Shown: positions 25,313 through 33,642 of the stretch, piece after piece | Layout of the letters: the number at the start of each line of letters is the position of its first letter | Numbering within the stretch: position 1 is the stretch's first letter | Source of the DNA: Amycolatopsis acidiphila | GTDB lineage: Bacteria; Actinomycetota; Actinomycetes; Mycobacteriales; Pseudonocardiaceae | Direction of reading: 5' to 3' | Length of the DNA stretch: 64,000 nt | Assembly: GCF_021391495.1 (NCBI RefSeq) | Contig: NZ_CP090063.1 | Location: 1,612,001 to 1,676,000 of the forward strand | Notes under the pieces: model-generated | What the model saw: only the letters and a program-made list of their open reading frames with translations | Database searches by the model: none | Told to the model about the DNA's origin: nothing | Translations under genes and position numbers: made by a program

Positions 25313-26863
25313 TCATGAGCCGGCCGGCTCCGGCTCGCGCTCGGGCGCGGGGTCGGCCCTCGGGTCGCTGGTGTGGTGGCGCAGCGAGAGCGCGCCGCCC
25401 ACGATGAGCGTGATCAGCACGCCGAGCAGCGTGTACCACGGGAACGCCAGCACCACGGGCTTCGCGCCCGGCGCCGGCGGGATCTTCACCCCGAGCACCA
25501 CGTAGGCCATCACCGCGACGGTCACCACGAACGCGATGATCGCGTCCAGCTGCCGCGCCCGCTTGACCCAGATGCCGAGGAAGAACGCGCCGAGCATCGC
25601 GCCGTAGGTGTAGCCGGTGATCGACAGGCCCTGCTCGATCACCGGGTTGTTGCGGCTGGAGAACAGCGAGCCGAACACGGCGAACACGATCGCCCACACC
25701 AGCGTCCAGACCCGGCCGTGGCGCAGCAGCTTCGAGTCCTCCGGCTTGCGCTTGGTGAACCGCTGGTAGAGATCGGCGACCGTGGAGTTCGACAGCGCGT
25801 TGAGCGCCGAGGCCAGCGCACCCATCGTCGAGGCGAGGATCGCGGCGATCAGCAGGCCTGCCACCCCGACGGGCAGCTCGCTGGTGATGAAGTTCGTGAA
25901 GATGTCGTCGCTGCTCTTGACGCCGAGGTCCTTCAGGTTGCGGAACCCGTTGTGCGCCCAGAGCATCGCGCCGATCAGCAGGAACAGTCCGAACTGGATG
26001 GTCACCGCGATCCCGCTGCCGATCAGCGCCTTGCGCCCGTCGGCGATGCTGCGGCAGGACAGGAACCGCTGGACGATCAGCTGGTCGGTGCCGTGCGAGG
26101 CCATCGTGAAGATCGCGCCGCCGACGACGGCGGTGAGGAACGCGTACTGGCTCGTCAGCAGGTGCAGCCCGGAGAAGTTGAAGTCGAACACCTTGAAGAT
26201 GCCCGCGTCGGACGCGCGGGAGGCCCACCCCGACGGCAGTTTCGTGGCCAGCACGATCATCGCGACGATCGCCGCGCCGACGTAGACGGTCAGCTGGATG
26301 ACGTCCACCCACACCACGGCCTTGATGCCGCCGACGAGCGCGTAGATGACGGTGAGCGCGGTCAGCACCACGACGATCTGCCAGTACTGGGTGTGCAGGC
26401 CGTAGTGCGACAGGATCAGCTGGATCGGGATCGCGCCCGCGAACAGCCGGACGCCCTCGGCGAGCAGCCGCGTGACGATGAACGCCACGCTCGACACGCC
26501 CTGCATCGTGGAGCCGAAGCGCTCGCCCAGGAACTGGTACGCGGTGGACTGCTTGCCCTTGAAGTAGCGCGGCAGCAGCACGAACGCCACCAGGGTGCGG
26601 CCGATGATGTAGCCGAACGGCAGCTGGAGGTAGGTGAGCCCGTTGTAGCCGCCCGACGCCGCCCAGATCAGGCCGGGCGTGCTGATGACGGTCAGCGTGG
26701 AGGTCTCGGTGGCGACGATCGAGAAGCAGACGGCCCACCACGGCAGGCTGCGCTCGCCGATGAAGTAGTCCGCAGCCGACCGCTGCCTGCGCCCGACCAG
26801 CACACCGACGAGCGGCATGGCGGCCAGGTAGACGACGATGATCACCAGGTCCACCGGATGCAT
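25313..26863 (-). CDS. Sodium:solute symporter (SSS family)
   Basis: The 516-residue inner-membrane transporter has about 13 predicted helices. It begins MHPVDLVIIVVYLAAMPLVG, has the SSS signature region around ADYFIGERSLPWWAV and FSIVATETSTLT, and a charged cytosolic tail. It lies nine bases downstream of anmK on the same strand, so the natural inference is Na+-coupled import of anhydro-muropeptide sugar or a related amino sugar. SSS substrate specificity cannot be read from sequence alone. The ATG follows AGGAGAG. Confidence 0.88.
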   Translation of the reverse strand: MHPVDLVIIVVYLAAMPLVGVLVGRRQRSAADYFIGERSLPWWAVCFSIVATETSTLTVISTPGLIWAASGGYNGLTYLQLPFGYIIGRTLVAFVLLPRYFKGKQSTAYQFLGERFGSTMQGVSSVAFIVTRLLAEGVRLFAGAIPIQLILSHYGLHTQYWQIVVVLTALTVIYALVGGIKAVVWVDVIQLTVYVGAAIVAMIVLATKLPSGWASRASDAGIFKVFDFNFSGLHLLTSQYAFLTAVVGGAIFTMASHGTDQLIVQRFLSCRSIADGRKALIGSGIAVTIQFGLFLLIGAMLWAHNGFRNLKDLGVKSSDDIFTNFITSELPVGVAGLLIAAILASTMGALASALNALSNSTVADLYQRFTKRKPEDSKLLRHGRVWTLVWAIVFAVFGSLFSSRNNPVIEQGLSITGYTYGAMLGAFFLGIWVKRARQLDAIIAFVVTVAVMAYVVLGVKIPPAPGAKPVVLAFPWYTLLGVLITLIVGGALSLRHHTSDPRADPAPEREPEPAGS

Positions 26864-26872
26864 TCGTCTCTC

Positions 26873-28054
26873 CTACTCTTCCGGCTGGGGAGCCGCTACC
26901 CGCAGACGGGTGACGGTCGCGGTGTGTGGTCGGGGGAGGGCAAGGGGTGTCCGGCCGGGGGTGATGCTGCCCAGCAGGCGCGCGCCACGGGCGCCGGTCG
27001 CGCTCGGCACGTTCGCGGGCAGGCCGTGCCAGGTGAGCCAGCCGAGCAGCGCGGTCAGGTACGCCTCCTTCGCCGCGCGCGGCAGGCCGAGCTCGTCGCT
27101 GGTGACCAGGCGAGCGTCGGAGAGGTTCGCGGCGAGGGCGCGCATCAGCGCGGGATTCTCCACCCCGCCGCCGGAGGCGACCACGGTGCGGGCGCCGTGG
27201 CGGGCGCAGGCGTCGGCGATCGTGCGAGCGGTCAGCTCGGTGAGAGTGGCGAGCAGGTCCGCCGGCTTCGTCGTGGGCAGGACGTCGTCGAGGTACGCGG
27301 CGTGGAACAGCTCCTTGCCCGTGGACTTGGGCGGTTCGGCCGCGTAGTACGGCTCGGCGAGCAGCCGCCGCAGCAGGGTCTCGTCCGGTTCGCCTTGCGC
27401 GGCCAGTTCGCCGTTCTCGTCACGGGGGCGGCCGGTCGTGCGGAACGCGGCGAGGTCGAGCAGCGCGTTGCCGGGGCCGGTGTCGTAGGCGATGGCCGTG
27501 CCGTCCGGCTGGACGACCGTGATGTTCGCGATGCCGCCGATGTTGAGCCCGACCGCCGGCTGCCCGGTCGACTCGGCCAGCGCGCGCAGCCACAGCCGGT
27601 CCAGCGTGCTCGCCAGTGGGGCGCCGTGCCCGCCGGCCGCGACGTCACGAGCCCGCAGGTCGGCGACGACCGGTAGGCCGGTCCGTTCGGCGATCCAGGC
27701 GGGCTGGCCGAGCTGGAGGGTGCCGCGGGCGTGGCCGTCCTCGACCCAGTGGAAGACGGTCTGCCCCAGCGACGCGACGAGATCGGCCGGGCCGAAGCGG
27801 TCGAGGCCCTGCCCGGCGGCCCCGGCGAAAGCCTGGCCGACACGGGTGTCGAGCTTCGTGAGCTGTTCGGCCGTGGTCGGGGCGGGCGGCAGCGCGGCCA
27901 GCAGGGCGGCACGCAGCTCCTCCGGATAGCCGACCTCGAGCGCGCCCAGCGGGGTCAGCACGATCTCGTCGCCGTCCGCGCGCAGGTCCGCCACCGCCAC
28001 GTCGATCCCGTCGACCGAGGTGCCGGAGATGAGCCCGATGACGCGTTCGCCCAT
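26873..28054 (-). CDS. anmK: Anhydro-N-acetylmuramic acid kinase
   Basis: AnmK opens the 1,6-anhydro ring of anhydroMurNAc while phosphorylating it to MurNAc-6-phosphate, a step of peptidoglycan recycling. The 393-residue product has the N-terminal phosphate loop IGLISGTSVDGIDVAV, the glycine-rich NIGGIANIT near the middle, YDTGPGNALLD and the later VVASGGGVENP. All are family hallmarks. The ATG at 28054 lacks a clear Shine-Dalgarno; a GTG 27 bases upstream is the alternative, or the mRNA may be leaderless. It is divergent from ftsY and co-directional with the symporter. Confidence 0.92.
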   Translation of the reverse strand: MGERVIGLISGTSVDGIDVAVADLRADGDEIVLTPLGALEVGYPEELRAALLAALPPAPTTAEQLTKLDTRVGQAFAGAAGQGLDRFGPADLVASLGQTVFHWVEDGHARGTLQLGQPAWIAERTGLPVVADLRARDVAAGGHGAPLASTLDRLWLRALAESTGQPAVGLNIGGIANITVVQPDGTAIAYDTGPGNALLDLAAFRTTGRPRDENGELAAQGEPDETLLRRLLAEPYYAAEPPKSTGKELFHAAYLDDVLPTTKPADLLATLTELTARTIADACARHGARTVVASGGGVENPALMRALAANLSDARLVTSDELGLPRAAKEAYLTALLGWLTWHGLPANVPSATGARGARLLGSITPGRTPLALPRPHTATVTRLRVAAPQPEE

Positions 28055-28192
28055 GAGGAGGTGGTCTAGTCCATTTCTCACGGGATTGCAAGGCATGTCG
28101 TGACTTCTTGTCCTAACCGAGTTTCCGGCACTTGGACGTGGGGAAACCCGGGGCGTTCCCGGCAGTCGCCCAATGGATGCGAGGATGACGAC

Positions 28193-29527
28193 GTGTCGAG
28201 CAACCTCTGGTTCTGGGTCATCCTGGTAGTCGTCGTACTGCTGGCGATCGCGCTGGTCACCGGCCTGACCGTGGCGCGCCGGCGGCGGATCAGCCTGCGC
28301 GAGGCCGAGCGGCCTGCGGGCGGCACCAAGCCGAGAGGCGGGAGCTACCAGGCGGGTGGCGGAATCACGCTCGCGCCTGGTGGCGAGCAGGCGCCGCCGC
28401 ATCCGGCGGGCGAGCGCACCGAGGTCGACGGCCAGCCCGGCGTCGGGGACGACGCGTCGGTGCCGCGGGACGCGCCGCGGCGCAGCATCGTCGACGTCAA
28501 GCTGCCCACGGAGACGGCGCCGGAGCCGGTGGCCGAGCCCGAGGTCCCGGCGCAGGCCGCCCCCGCCGCTCAGGCTGCCCCGGCTGAGGAGATCGAGCCC
28601 GCCGCGGGCCGGCTGGAGCGGCTGCGCGGTCGGCTGTCGAAGTCGCGGTCGATGTTCGGGCAGAGCCTGCTCGGCCTGCTCGGCGCGGGTGACCTGGACG
28701 AGGACTCCTGGCAGGACGTCGAGGACACCCTGCTGGTCGCGGACCTCGGCGCGGCGACCACGACGGAGATCGTCGAGCGGCTGCGGGCCGAGATCACCAC
28801 TCGCGCGGTGCGGTCGTCGGAAGAGGCCCGCCAGTTGCTGCACGACGTGCTGACCGACGCGCTGCAGACCGACGCCCCGCGCGCGGTCCGGGCGCTGCCG
28901 CACACCGTCGACGGGCAGAAGCAGCCGGCGGTCGTGCTGGTCGCGGGCGTGAACGGCACCGGAAAGACCACGACCACCGGCAAGCTCGCCCGCGTGCTCG
29001 TCGCGCAGGAGAGCCGGGTCGTGCTGGGCGCGGCGGACACGTTCCGCGCCGCGGCGGCCGAGCAGCTGCAGACCTGGGGCGAGCGGGTCGGGGCGGAGGT
29101 GGTCCGCGGCAAGGAAGGCGCCGACCCGGCCGCGATCGCGTTCGACGCGGTCAAGCGGGGCGTGGAGGCGGGCGTGGACGCGGTGCTCATCGACACCGCG
29201 GGCCGCCTGCACACGAAGACCGGCCTGATGGACGAGCTGGGCAAGGTCAAGCGGGTCGTGGAGAAGCAGGCCAAGGTGGACGAGGTGCTGCTGGTCCTCG
29301 ACGCGACGACCGGGCAGAACGGGCTCGCGCAGGCGCGGGTGTTCCGCGAGGTCATCGACGTGACCGGCATCGTCCTGACGAAGCTCGACGGCACCGCCAA
29401 GGGCGGGATCGTGTTCCAGGTCCAGCGTGAGCTCGGCGTGCCCGTCAAGCTGGTCGGTCTGGGCGAGGGCCCGGACGACCTGGCCCCCTTCGAGCCGGGC
29501 GCCTTCGTGGACGCGCTGCTGGGTTGA
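28193..29527 (+). CDS. ftsY: Signal recognition particle receptor FtsY
   Basis: FtsY is the SRP receptor GTPase that brings translating ribosomes to SecYEG. The 444-residue protein starts with a membrane anchor (about residues 4-26, NLWFWVILVVVVLLAIAL). An acidic/proline-rich linker follows, then the NG domain: GTPase motif GVNGTGKTTTTGKLA, VLGAADTFRAAA, DTAGR and TKLDGTAKGG. The GTG start follows GAGGA by six bases. Membrane-anchored N-termini are usual in actinobacterial FtsY. In related genomes ftsY adjoins smc upstream and amt downstream; both neighbours are displaced here. Confidence 0.96.
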   Translation: MSSNLWFWVILVVVVLLAIALVTGLTVARRRRISLREAERPAGGTKPRGGSYQAGGGITLAPGGEQAPPHPAGERTEVDGQPGVGDDASVPRDAPRRSIVDVKLPTETAPEPVAEPEVPAQAAPAAQAAPAEEIEPAAGRLERLRGRLSKSRSMFGQSLLGLLGAGDLDEDSWQDVEDTLLVADLGAATTTEIVERLRAEITTRAVRSSEEARQLLHDVLTDALQTDAPRAVRALPHTVDGQKQPAVVLVAGVNGTGKTTTTGKLARVLVAQESRVVLGAADTFRAAAAEQLQTWGERVGAEVVRGKEGADPAAIAFDAVKRGVEAGVDAVLIDTAGRLHTKTGLMDELGKVKRVVEKQAKVDEVLLVLDATTGQNGLAQARVFREVIDVTGIVLTKLDGTAKGGIVFQVQRELGVPVKLVGLGEGPDDLAPFEPGAFVDALLG

Positions 29528-29606
29528 GCGGGCGGGACCAGTTGGCCGAGCCGCGCCGCTGGGTCGGCTCGGTATGACGCGGGTCTCGACGACGCCATGG
29601 ACCTAA

Positions 29607-29781
29607 GTGCTGCAGGTGGCCGAGGACGACGACTTCACCTACAACGACCAGCTCTTCCAGAGCCTGCGCTACATGATGACCAGCTACGCGCTGAAGAACA
29701 GGGCGGGCCGGTGGCGGGCCGGTTCGATCTTCGTCCAGGAAGCGCGTCCCCGAAGACGACACCGACCCGTTCGCCCGCTAG
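29607..29781 (+). pseudogene. Short gene remnant between ftsY and the IclR gene
   Basis: One frame reads VLQVAEDDDFTYNDQLFQSL followed by RYMMTSYALKNRAGRWRAGS, plausible coding composition with ordinary hydrophobic spacing. It begins directly after a TAA and lacks a ribosome-binding site. The frame then degenerates into an Arg/Pro-rich shadow, while the +1 frame gives a natural acidic ending KRVPEDDTDPFAR and TAG. This is what a 5'-truncated, frameshifted gene end would look like. I do not recognise the parent family, and chance openness is possible. Confidence 0.35.
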
Positions 29782-30554
29782 GCGCTCAGGTCCTCGCTCG
29801 CGAGGTGCGCCGAAAGCGTCGCGGCCACGCGCTGCACGGCGGGCGCGATCCGCGACACGGCCTCCTTCGTCAGGCGCCCCTCCGGGCCGGACACCGACAC
29901 CGCGGCGGGCGCGGGCGTGCCGGTCAGCGGGGCGGCCACGCAGCGCACGCCCAGCTCCTGCTCGCTCTCGTCCACCGCGTACCCCTGCATGGCTACCGCC
30001 GCGAGGTGCCGGAGCAGCTCGTCCGGCGAGGTGACCGTGTGCTCGGTGAAGGACGGCATCCCGGTCCGCTCCAGCAGCGCGCGCACCTCGTCGGGCGGCA
30101 GCTGCGACAGGATCGCCTTGCCCACGCCCGTCCCGTGCGGCAGCACCCGGCGCCCGACCTCGGTGAACATCCGCATCGAGTGCTTCGACGGCACCTGTGC
30201 CACGTACACGACCTCGTCGCGCTCGAGCACGGCCAGGTTCGCCGTCTCGCCGACCTCGTCGACCAGTCCGGCCAGCAGCGGCCGCGCCCAGGTGCCGAAC
30301 TGCATGCTCGCGTTCTCACCCAACCGGATCAGCCGGGCGCCGAGCGCGTAGCGGCGGTTCGTGTTCTGGCGCACATAACCCAGCGCCACGAGCGTCCGGA
30401 TCAGCCGGTGGATGGTGGGCATCGGCAGGCCCGAGGTCGCCGCGAGCTCGGACAAGCTGGCCTCGCCGCCGGTGTCGGCCAGGCGCTCCAGCAGCTCGAA
30501 GGCGCGTCGCAGCGACTGGACGCTGCCGTCCCGGCCTGTTTTCTCCTCGGCCAC
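29778..30554 (-). CDS. IclR-family transcriptional regulator (AllR-like)
   Basis: The 258-residue regulator has an N-terminal winged helix (SLRRAFELLERLADTGGEAS ... PMPTIHRLIRTLVALGYV) and a C-terminal IclR effector domain with GTGVGKAILSQLP, GYAVDESEQELGVRCVAAP and a conserved cysteine. It is transcribed divergently from malate synthase, and a 15-bp near-palindrome lies between them. A similar palindrome precedes the hyi-gcl-allB operon. In actinobacteria IclR-type AllR proteins control allantoin/glyoxylate genes, so glyoxylate or a ureide is the inferred effector. The GTG start follows GAGGAG. Confidence 0.88.
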   Translation of the reverse strand: MAEEKTGRDGSVQSLRRAFELLERLADTGGEASLSELAATSGLPMPTIHRLIRTLVALGYVRQNTNRRYALGARLIRLGENASMQFGTWARPLLAGLVDEVGETANLAVLERDEVVYVAQVPSKHSMRMFTEVGRRVLPHGTGVGKAILSQLPPDEVRALLERTGMPSFTEHTVTSPDELLRHLAAVAMQGYAVDESEQELGVRCVAAPLTGTPAPAAVSVSGPEGRLTKEAVSRIAPAVQRVAATLSAHLASEDLSA

Positions 30555-30574
30555 CCGCTCTCCTCACGTTGAGC

Positions 30575-30589
30575 TTCCGCTATGCAGAA
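30575..30589. promoter_or_regulatory. Candidate IclR operator in the iclR-aceB divergent region
   Basis: TTCCGCTATGCAGAA is an imperfect palindrome (five of seven arm positions match) located 21 bases from the regulator start and about 52 before aceB. It closely matches TTCCGCGATACGGAA before the hydroxypyruvate isomerase operon at 47.57 kb. Confidence 0.6.
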
Positions 30590-30641
30590 ACTATAGTCCG
30601 AGATGTAAAAACCGTACGTCTGTCTTTTGGAGTGTTGCCGC

Positions 30642-32216
30642 ATGTCTGAAGCCCAGGTGCTCGGCGGGTCGGTCGAGCGAGGCGACGAGATCCTGACGCG
30701 CGAGGCGCTGGAGTTCCTGGCGGGCTTGCACGACAACTTCGCTGCCCGCCGCGACGAGCTGGTCGCTGCCCGTGGCAAGCGTCGCGAGGAGGCCAAGCGG
30801 ACCGGGCGGCTCGACTTCCTGCCCGAGACCAAGGAGATCCGCGAGGGCGACTGGCAGGTCGCCGTCGCGCCCCCGGCCCTGCAGGACCGCCGCGTCGAGA
30901 TCACCGGCCCGACCGACCGCAAGATGACGATCAACGCGCTCAACTCCGGCGCGAAGGTGTGGCTCGCCGACTTCGAGGACGCGAACACCCCGCACTGGCG
31001 CAACGTGGTCGGCGGCCAGGTCAACCTGCGGGACGCGATCCGGGGCGACATCACGCTCGACAGTAACGGCAAGCACTACGAGCTGAAGAAGGACGCGGAG
31101 CTGGCCACCATCGTGGTCCGCCCGCGCGGGTGGCACCTCGACGAGCGCAACCTGACCTTCGGCGGCCGCAAGGGCGTCGGCGCGCTGGTCGACTTCGGCC
31201 TGTACTTCTTCCACAACGTGCGTGCGCTGCTGGCGAACGACGCAGGCCCGTACTTCTACCTGCCGAAGATGGAGAGCCACCTCGAGGCGCGCCTCTGGAA
31301 CGACGTGTTCACCTGGGCGGAGAAGGAGCTGGGCATCGAGCACGGCACCGTCCGCGCCACGGTGCTCATCGAGACGATCCCGGCGGCGTTCGAGATGGAG
31401 GAGATCCTCTACGAGCTGCGCGAGCACGCTTCGGGCCTCAACGCCGGCCGCTGGGACTACCTGTTCAGCATCATCAAGTACTTCCGCGACGCGGGCGAGA
31501 AGTTCGTGCTGCCCGACCGCAACAGCGTCACGATGACCGCGCCGTTCATGCGCGCCTACACCGAGCTGCTCGTGCGCACCTGCCACAAGCGGGGCGCGTT
31601 CGCGATCGGCGGCATGGCCGCGTTCATCCCGAGCAAGGACCCGGAGGTCAACGAGAACGCCTCCAAGAAGGTCCACGCCGACAAGGCCCGCGAGGCGAAC
31701 GACGGGTTCGACGGCTCGTGGGTGGCGCACCCGGGCATGGTCGACCTGTGCCGCGAGGAGTTCGACAAGGTCCTCGGCGACAAGCCGAACCAGCTCGACC
31801 GCAAGCGTGAGGAGGTCCAGGTCACCGCTGACCAGCTGCTCGACATCGCCTCCGCCGAGGGCTCGGCCACCGCGGCCGGCCTGCGCGGGGCCGTCGACGT
31901 CGGCGTGCAGTACATCGCGTCCTGGCTGGGCGGCAACGGTGCGGCGGGTATCCACAACCTGATGGAGGACGCCGCGACCGCCGAGATCTCCCGGTCGCAG
32001 GTGTGGCAGTGGGTGCAGAACGCCGTCACGCTCGACAACGGCGAGACGGTCACGCGCGAACTCGTCAAGTCGGTGCTCGACGACGTGCGCAAGGAGCTGG
32101 ACGGGCAGATCCCGAACGACCTGCTGGCCCAGGCCGTCGAGCTGTTCGAGGAGGTCGCGCTCGCCGAGCAGTACGTCGACTTCCTGACCCTGGCCGCCTA
32201 CGAGCGGATCTCCTGA
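30642..32216 (+). CDS. aceB: Malate synthase A
   Basis: AceB condenses glyoxylate with acetyl-CoA to give malate, feeding ureide-derived glyoxylate into the TCA cycle. The 524-residue product is of the A type, with VWLADFEDANTPHW (acidic metal-binding region), LPKMESHLEARLWNDVF, and the family signature HASGLNAGRWDYLFS near residue 270. The ATG at 30642 has GGAG nine bases upstream; a TTG 15 bases earlier is less likely. The next gene begins one base after its stop, so both are one transcript. No isocitrate lyase is present here, fitting a ureide rather than an acetate role. Confidence 0.95.
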   Translation: MSEAQVLGGSVERGDEILTREALEFLAGLHDNFAARRDELVAARGKRREEAKRTGRLDFLPETKEIREGDWQVAVAPPALQDRRVEITGPTDRKMTINALNSGAKVWLADFEDANTPHWRNVVGGQVNLRDAIRGDITLDSNGKHYELKKDAELATIVVRPRGWHLDERNLTFGGRKGVGALVDFGLYFFHNVRALLANDAGPYFYLPKMESHLEARLWNDVFTWAEKELGIEHGTVRATVLIETIPAAFEMEEILYELREHASGLNAGRWDYLFSIIKYFRDAGEKFVLPDRNSVTMTAPFMRAYTELLVRTCHKRGAFAIGGMAAFIPSKDPEVNENASKKVHADKAREANDGFDGSWVAHPGMVDLCREEFDKVLGDKPNQLDRKREEVQVTADQLLDIASAEGSATAAGLRGAVDVGVQYIASWLGGNGAAGIHNLMEDAATAEISRSQVWQWVQNAVTLDNGETVTRELVKSVLDDVRKELDGQIPNDLLAQAVELFEEVALAEQYVDFLTLAAYERIS

Positions 32217-32217
32217 C

Positions 32218-33411
32218 GTGCCCGGCCGGCTCACCGAGGAGACCTTCGCCGCGGCCGACGCCCGGCTGTCCGAAGTGGACGCCCGGGTCGCGGCCCGGTA
32301 CCCCGGTGAGCCGGCCGGCCGGCAACCGGTGCACACGGTGTACGTGCCGGCGCACCGGTACGGCCCCAGCCTGCTCACGGACTGGGGCAAGCAGGCGAGC
32401 GAGATCTTCGCCGAGCGCGGGGACGAGCTGGGGCTGGACCCCGGGATCGTCTCGCGGGTGCGGCGCAAGCTCGCCGAGGAGCCGATCGAGGACCTGCGGA
32501 TCGACTTCGAGGACGGTTACGGCCGGCCCGGTGACGAGGCCGAGGACACGATGGCCGTCGCGTGCGGTCGTGCGCTGGCCTCGGCGGTGCGGCCGCCGTT
32601 CGCCGGGATCCGGTTCAAGAGCTTCGAGCAGGCCACCCGGCGGCGCGGGATCCGCACGCTGGACCTGTTCCTCGGCGCATTGCTGGAGGACGGGTCGCTG
32701 CCTGACGGGTTCGTGGTCACGCTGCCGAAGGTGACCGCGGTCGAGCAGGTGTCGGTCGCGGTGGACGTCCTCGCGGCGCTGGAGCAGGTGTACGACCTGG
32801 TCGAGGGCGCGCTGCGGTTCGAGGTGCAGGTCGAGACCCCGCAGTCCATTGTGGATGCTTCGGGCACGGTCGCGGTACCGTTGATCATCGAGGCCGCGCA
32901 GGGCCGGTGCAGCGGTCTGCACTATGGGACCTACGACTACAGCGCGGGCCTGGGGATCGCGGCGGAGTACCAGAGCATGGACCATCCGGCGGCGGACTTC
33001 GCGAAGGCGTTGATGCAGGTCGGTGCCGCCGGGACGGGCGTGCGGCTGTCGGACGGCTCGACGAACAGGCTGCCGGTCGGTGGTGCGGTGCTGGAGGGCT
33101 GGCGCGAGCACCTGCGCCTGGTGCGTCGTTCGTTGGAGCGTGGTTTCTACCAGGGCTGGGACCTGCACCCGCACCAGTTGCCCACCCGCTTTGCCGCGAC
33201 ATACACGTTTTTCCGCGACGGTCTCCCGGCTGCCGCCGAACGCCTGCACGACTACGCGGCGGAGGCGGAGACCGGCGTCCTGGACGAGCCCGCGACAGCC
33301 CAGGCCCTGGCGACCTTCCTGTGCCGGGGTTTGGATTGTGGAGCGCTCGACGAGGGCGAGATGCCGATGGAGCGGGAGCGGTTGGACGCCTACGCCAGGC
33401 GGGCGGGGTAG
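32218..33411 (+). CDS. DUF6986 aldolase-like protein (HpcH/HpaI-type TIM barrel)
   Basis: The 397-residue protein of unproven function starts one base after the aceB stop. It resembles the citrate-lyase beta/HpcH aldolase superfamily to which malate synthase also belongs. Visible counterparts are LRIDFEDGYG near residue 99, a metal-ligand Glu in FEVQVETPQSIVD, and an Asp in LHYGTYDYSAG. These suggest divalent-metal enolate chemistry on a small keto-acid such as glyoxylate or pyruvate. The position in a ureide/glyoxylate regulon supports that, but the reaction is inferred. The start is GTG. Confidence 0.75.
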   Translation: MPGRLTEETFAAADARLSEVDARVAARYPGEPAGRQPVHTVYVPAHRYGPSLLTDWGKQASEIFAERGDELGLDPGIVSRVRRKLAEEPIEDLRIDFEDGYGRPGDEAEDTMAVACGRALASAVRPPFAGIRFKSFEQATRRRGIRTLDLFLGALLEDGSLPDGFVVTLPKVTAVEQVSVAVDVLAALEQVYDLVEGALRFEVQVETPQSIVDASGTVAVPLIIEAAQGRCSGLHYGTYDYSAGLGIAAEYQSMDHPAADFAKALMQVGAAGTGVRLSDGSTNRLPVGGAVLEGWREHLRLVRRSLERGFYQGWDLHPHQLPTRFAATYTFFRDGLPAAAERLHDYAAEAETGVLDEPATAQALATFLCRGLDCGALDEGEMPMERERLDAYARRAG

Positions 33412-33429
33412 GGGCTTGCCCGACTCGAC

Positions 33430-33454
33430 CACCTGCATGAGGTGCGGGGCTTTT
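33430..33454 (+). terminator. Candidate terminator after the aceB transcript
   Basis: A short stem (CACCT/AGGTG, loop GCATG) is followed by CGGGGC and four T residues, 19 bases after the DUF6986 stop. The stem is weak on its own but correctly placed. The interspersed repeat copy A follows immediately. Confidence 0.4.
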
Positions 33455-33483
33455 CCTGGCTCATCTTTGAGCCCGCCCGGCCA

Positions 33484-33600
33484 CCCCGATTTTTGATCGT
33501 TGAAGAGGCTGGGTATCGGGGTCAAGGGGACGGCTGGGCTCGGCTCCTCTCGGTTGCCGTTGCCGGGTTCGCCATCGTGGGGTGGCTGGGCGGTGTCGGG
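33484..33600 (+). repeat. Interspersed intergenic repeat, copy A
   Basis: About 117 bp shared with copy B (53.3 kb) and, in the distal half, with copy C (15.75 kb). Landmarks are an inverted pair CCCCGAT (33484-33490) and ATCGGGG (33515-33521), GAGGCTGGGTATCGG between them, GGTTGCCGTTGCCGGGTTCG at 33552-33571 and GTGTCGG at the end. It lies between convergent genes. Short open frames through it are not conserved in the other copies and are rejected as genes. Confidence 0.75.
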
Positions 33601-33642
33601 TTCGGCTTGGGTGGGTGGCTGGGTGTTGTTGGCCGCCCGTCC

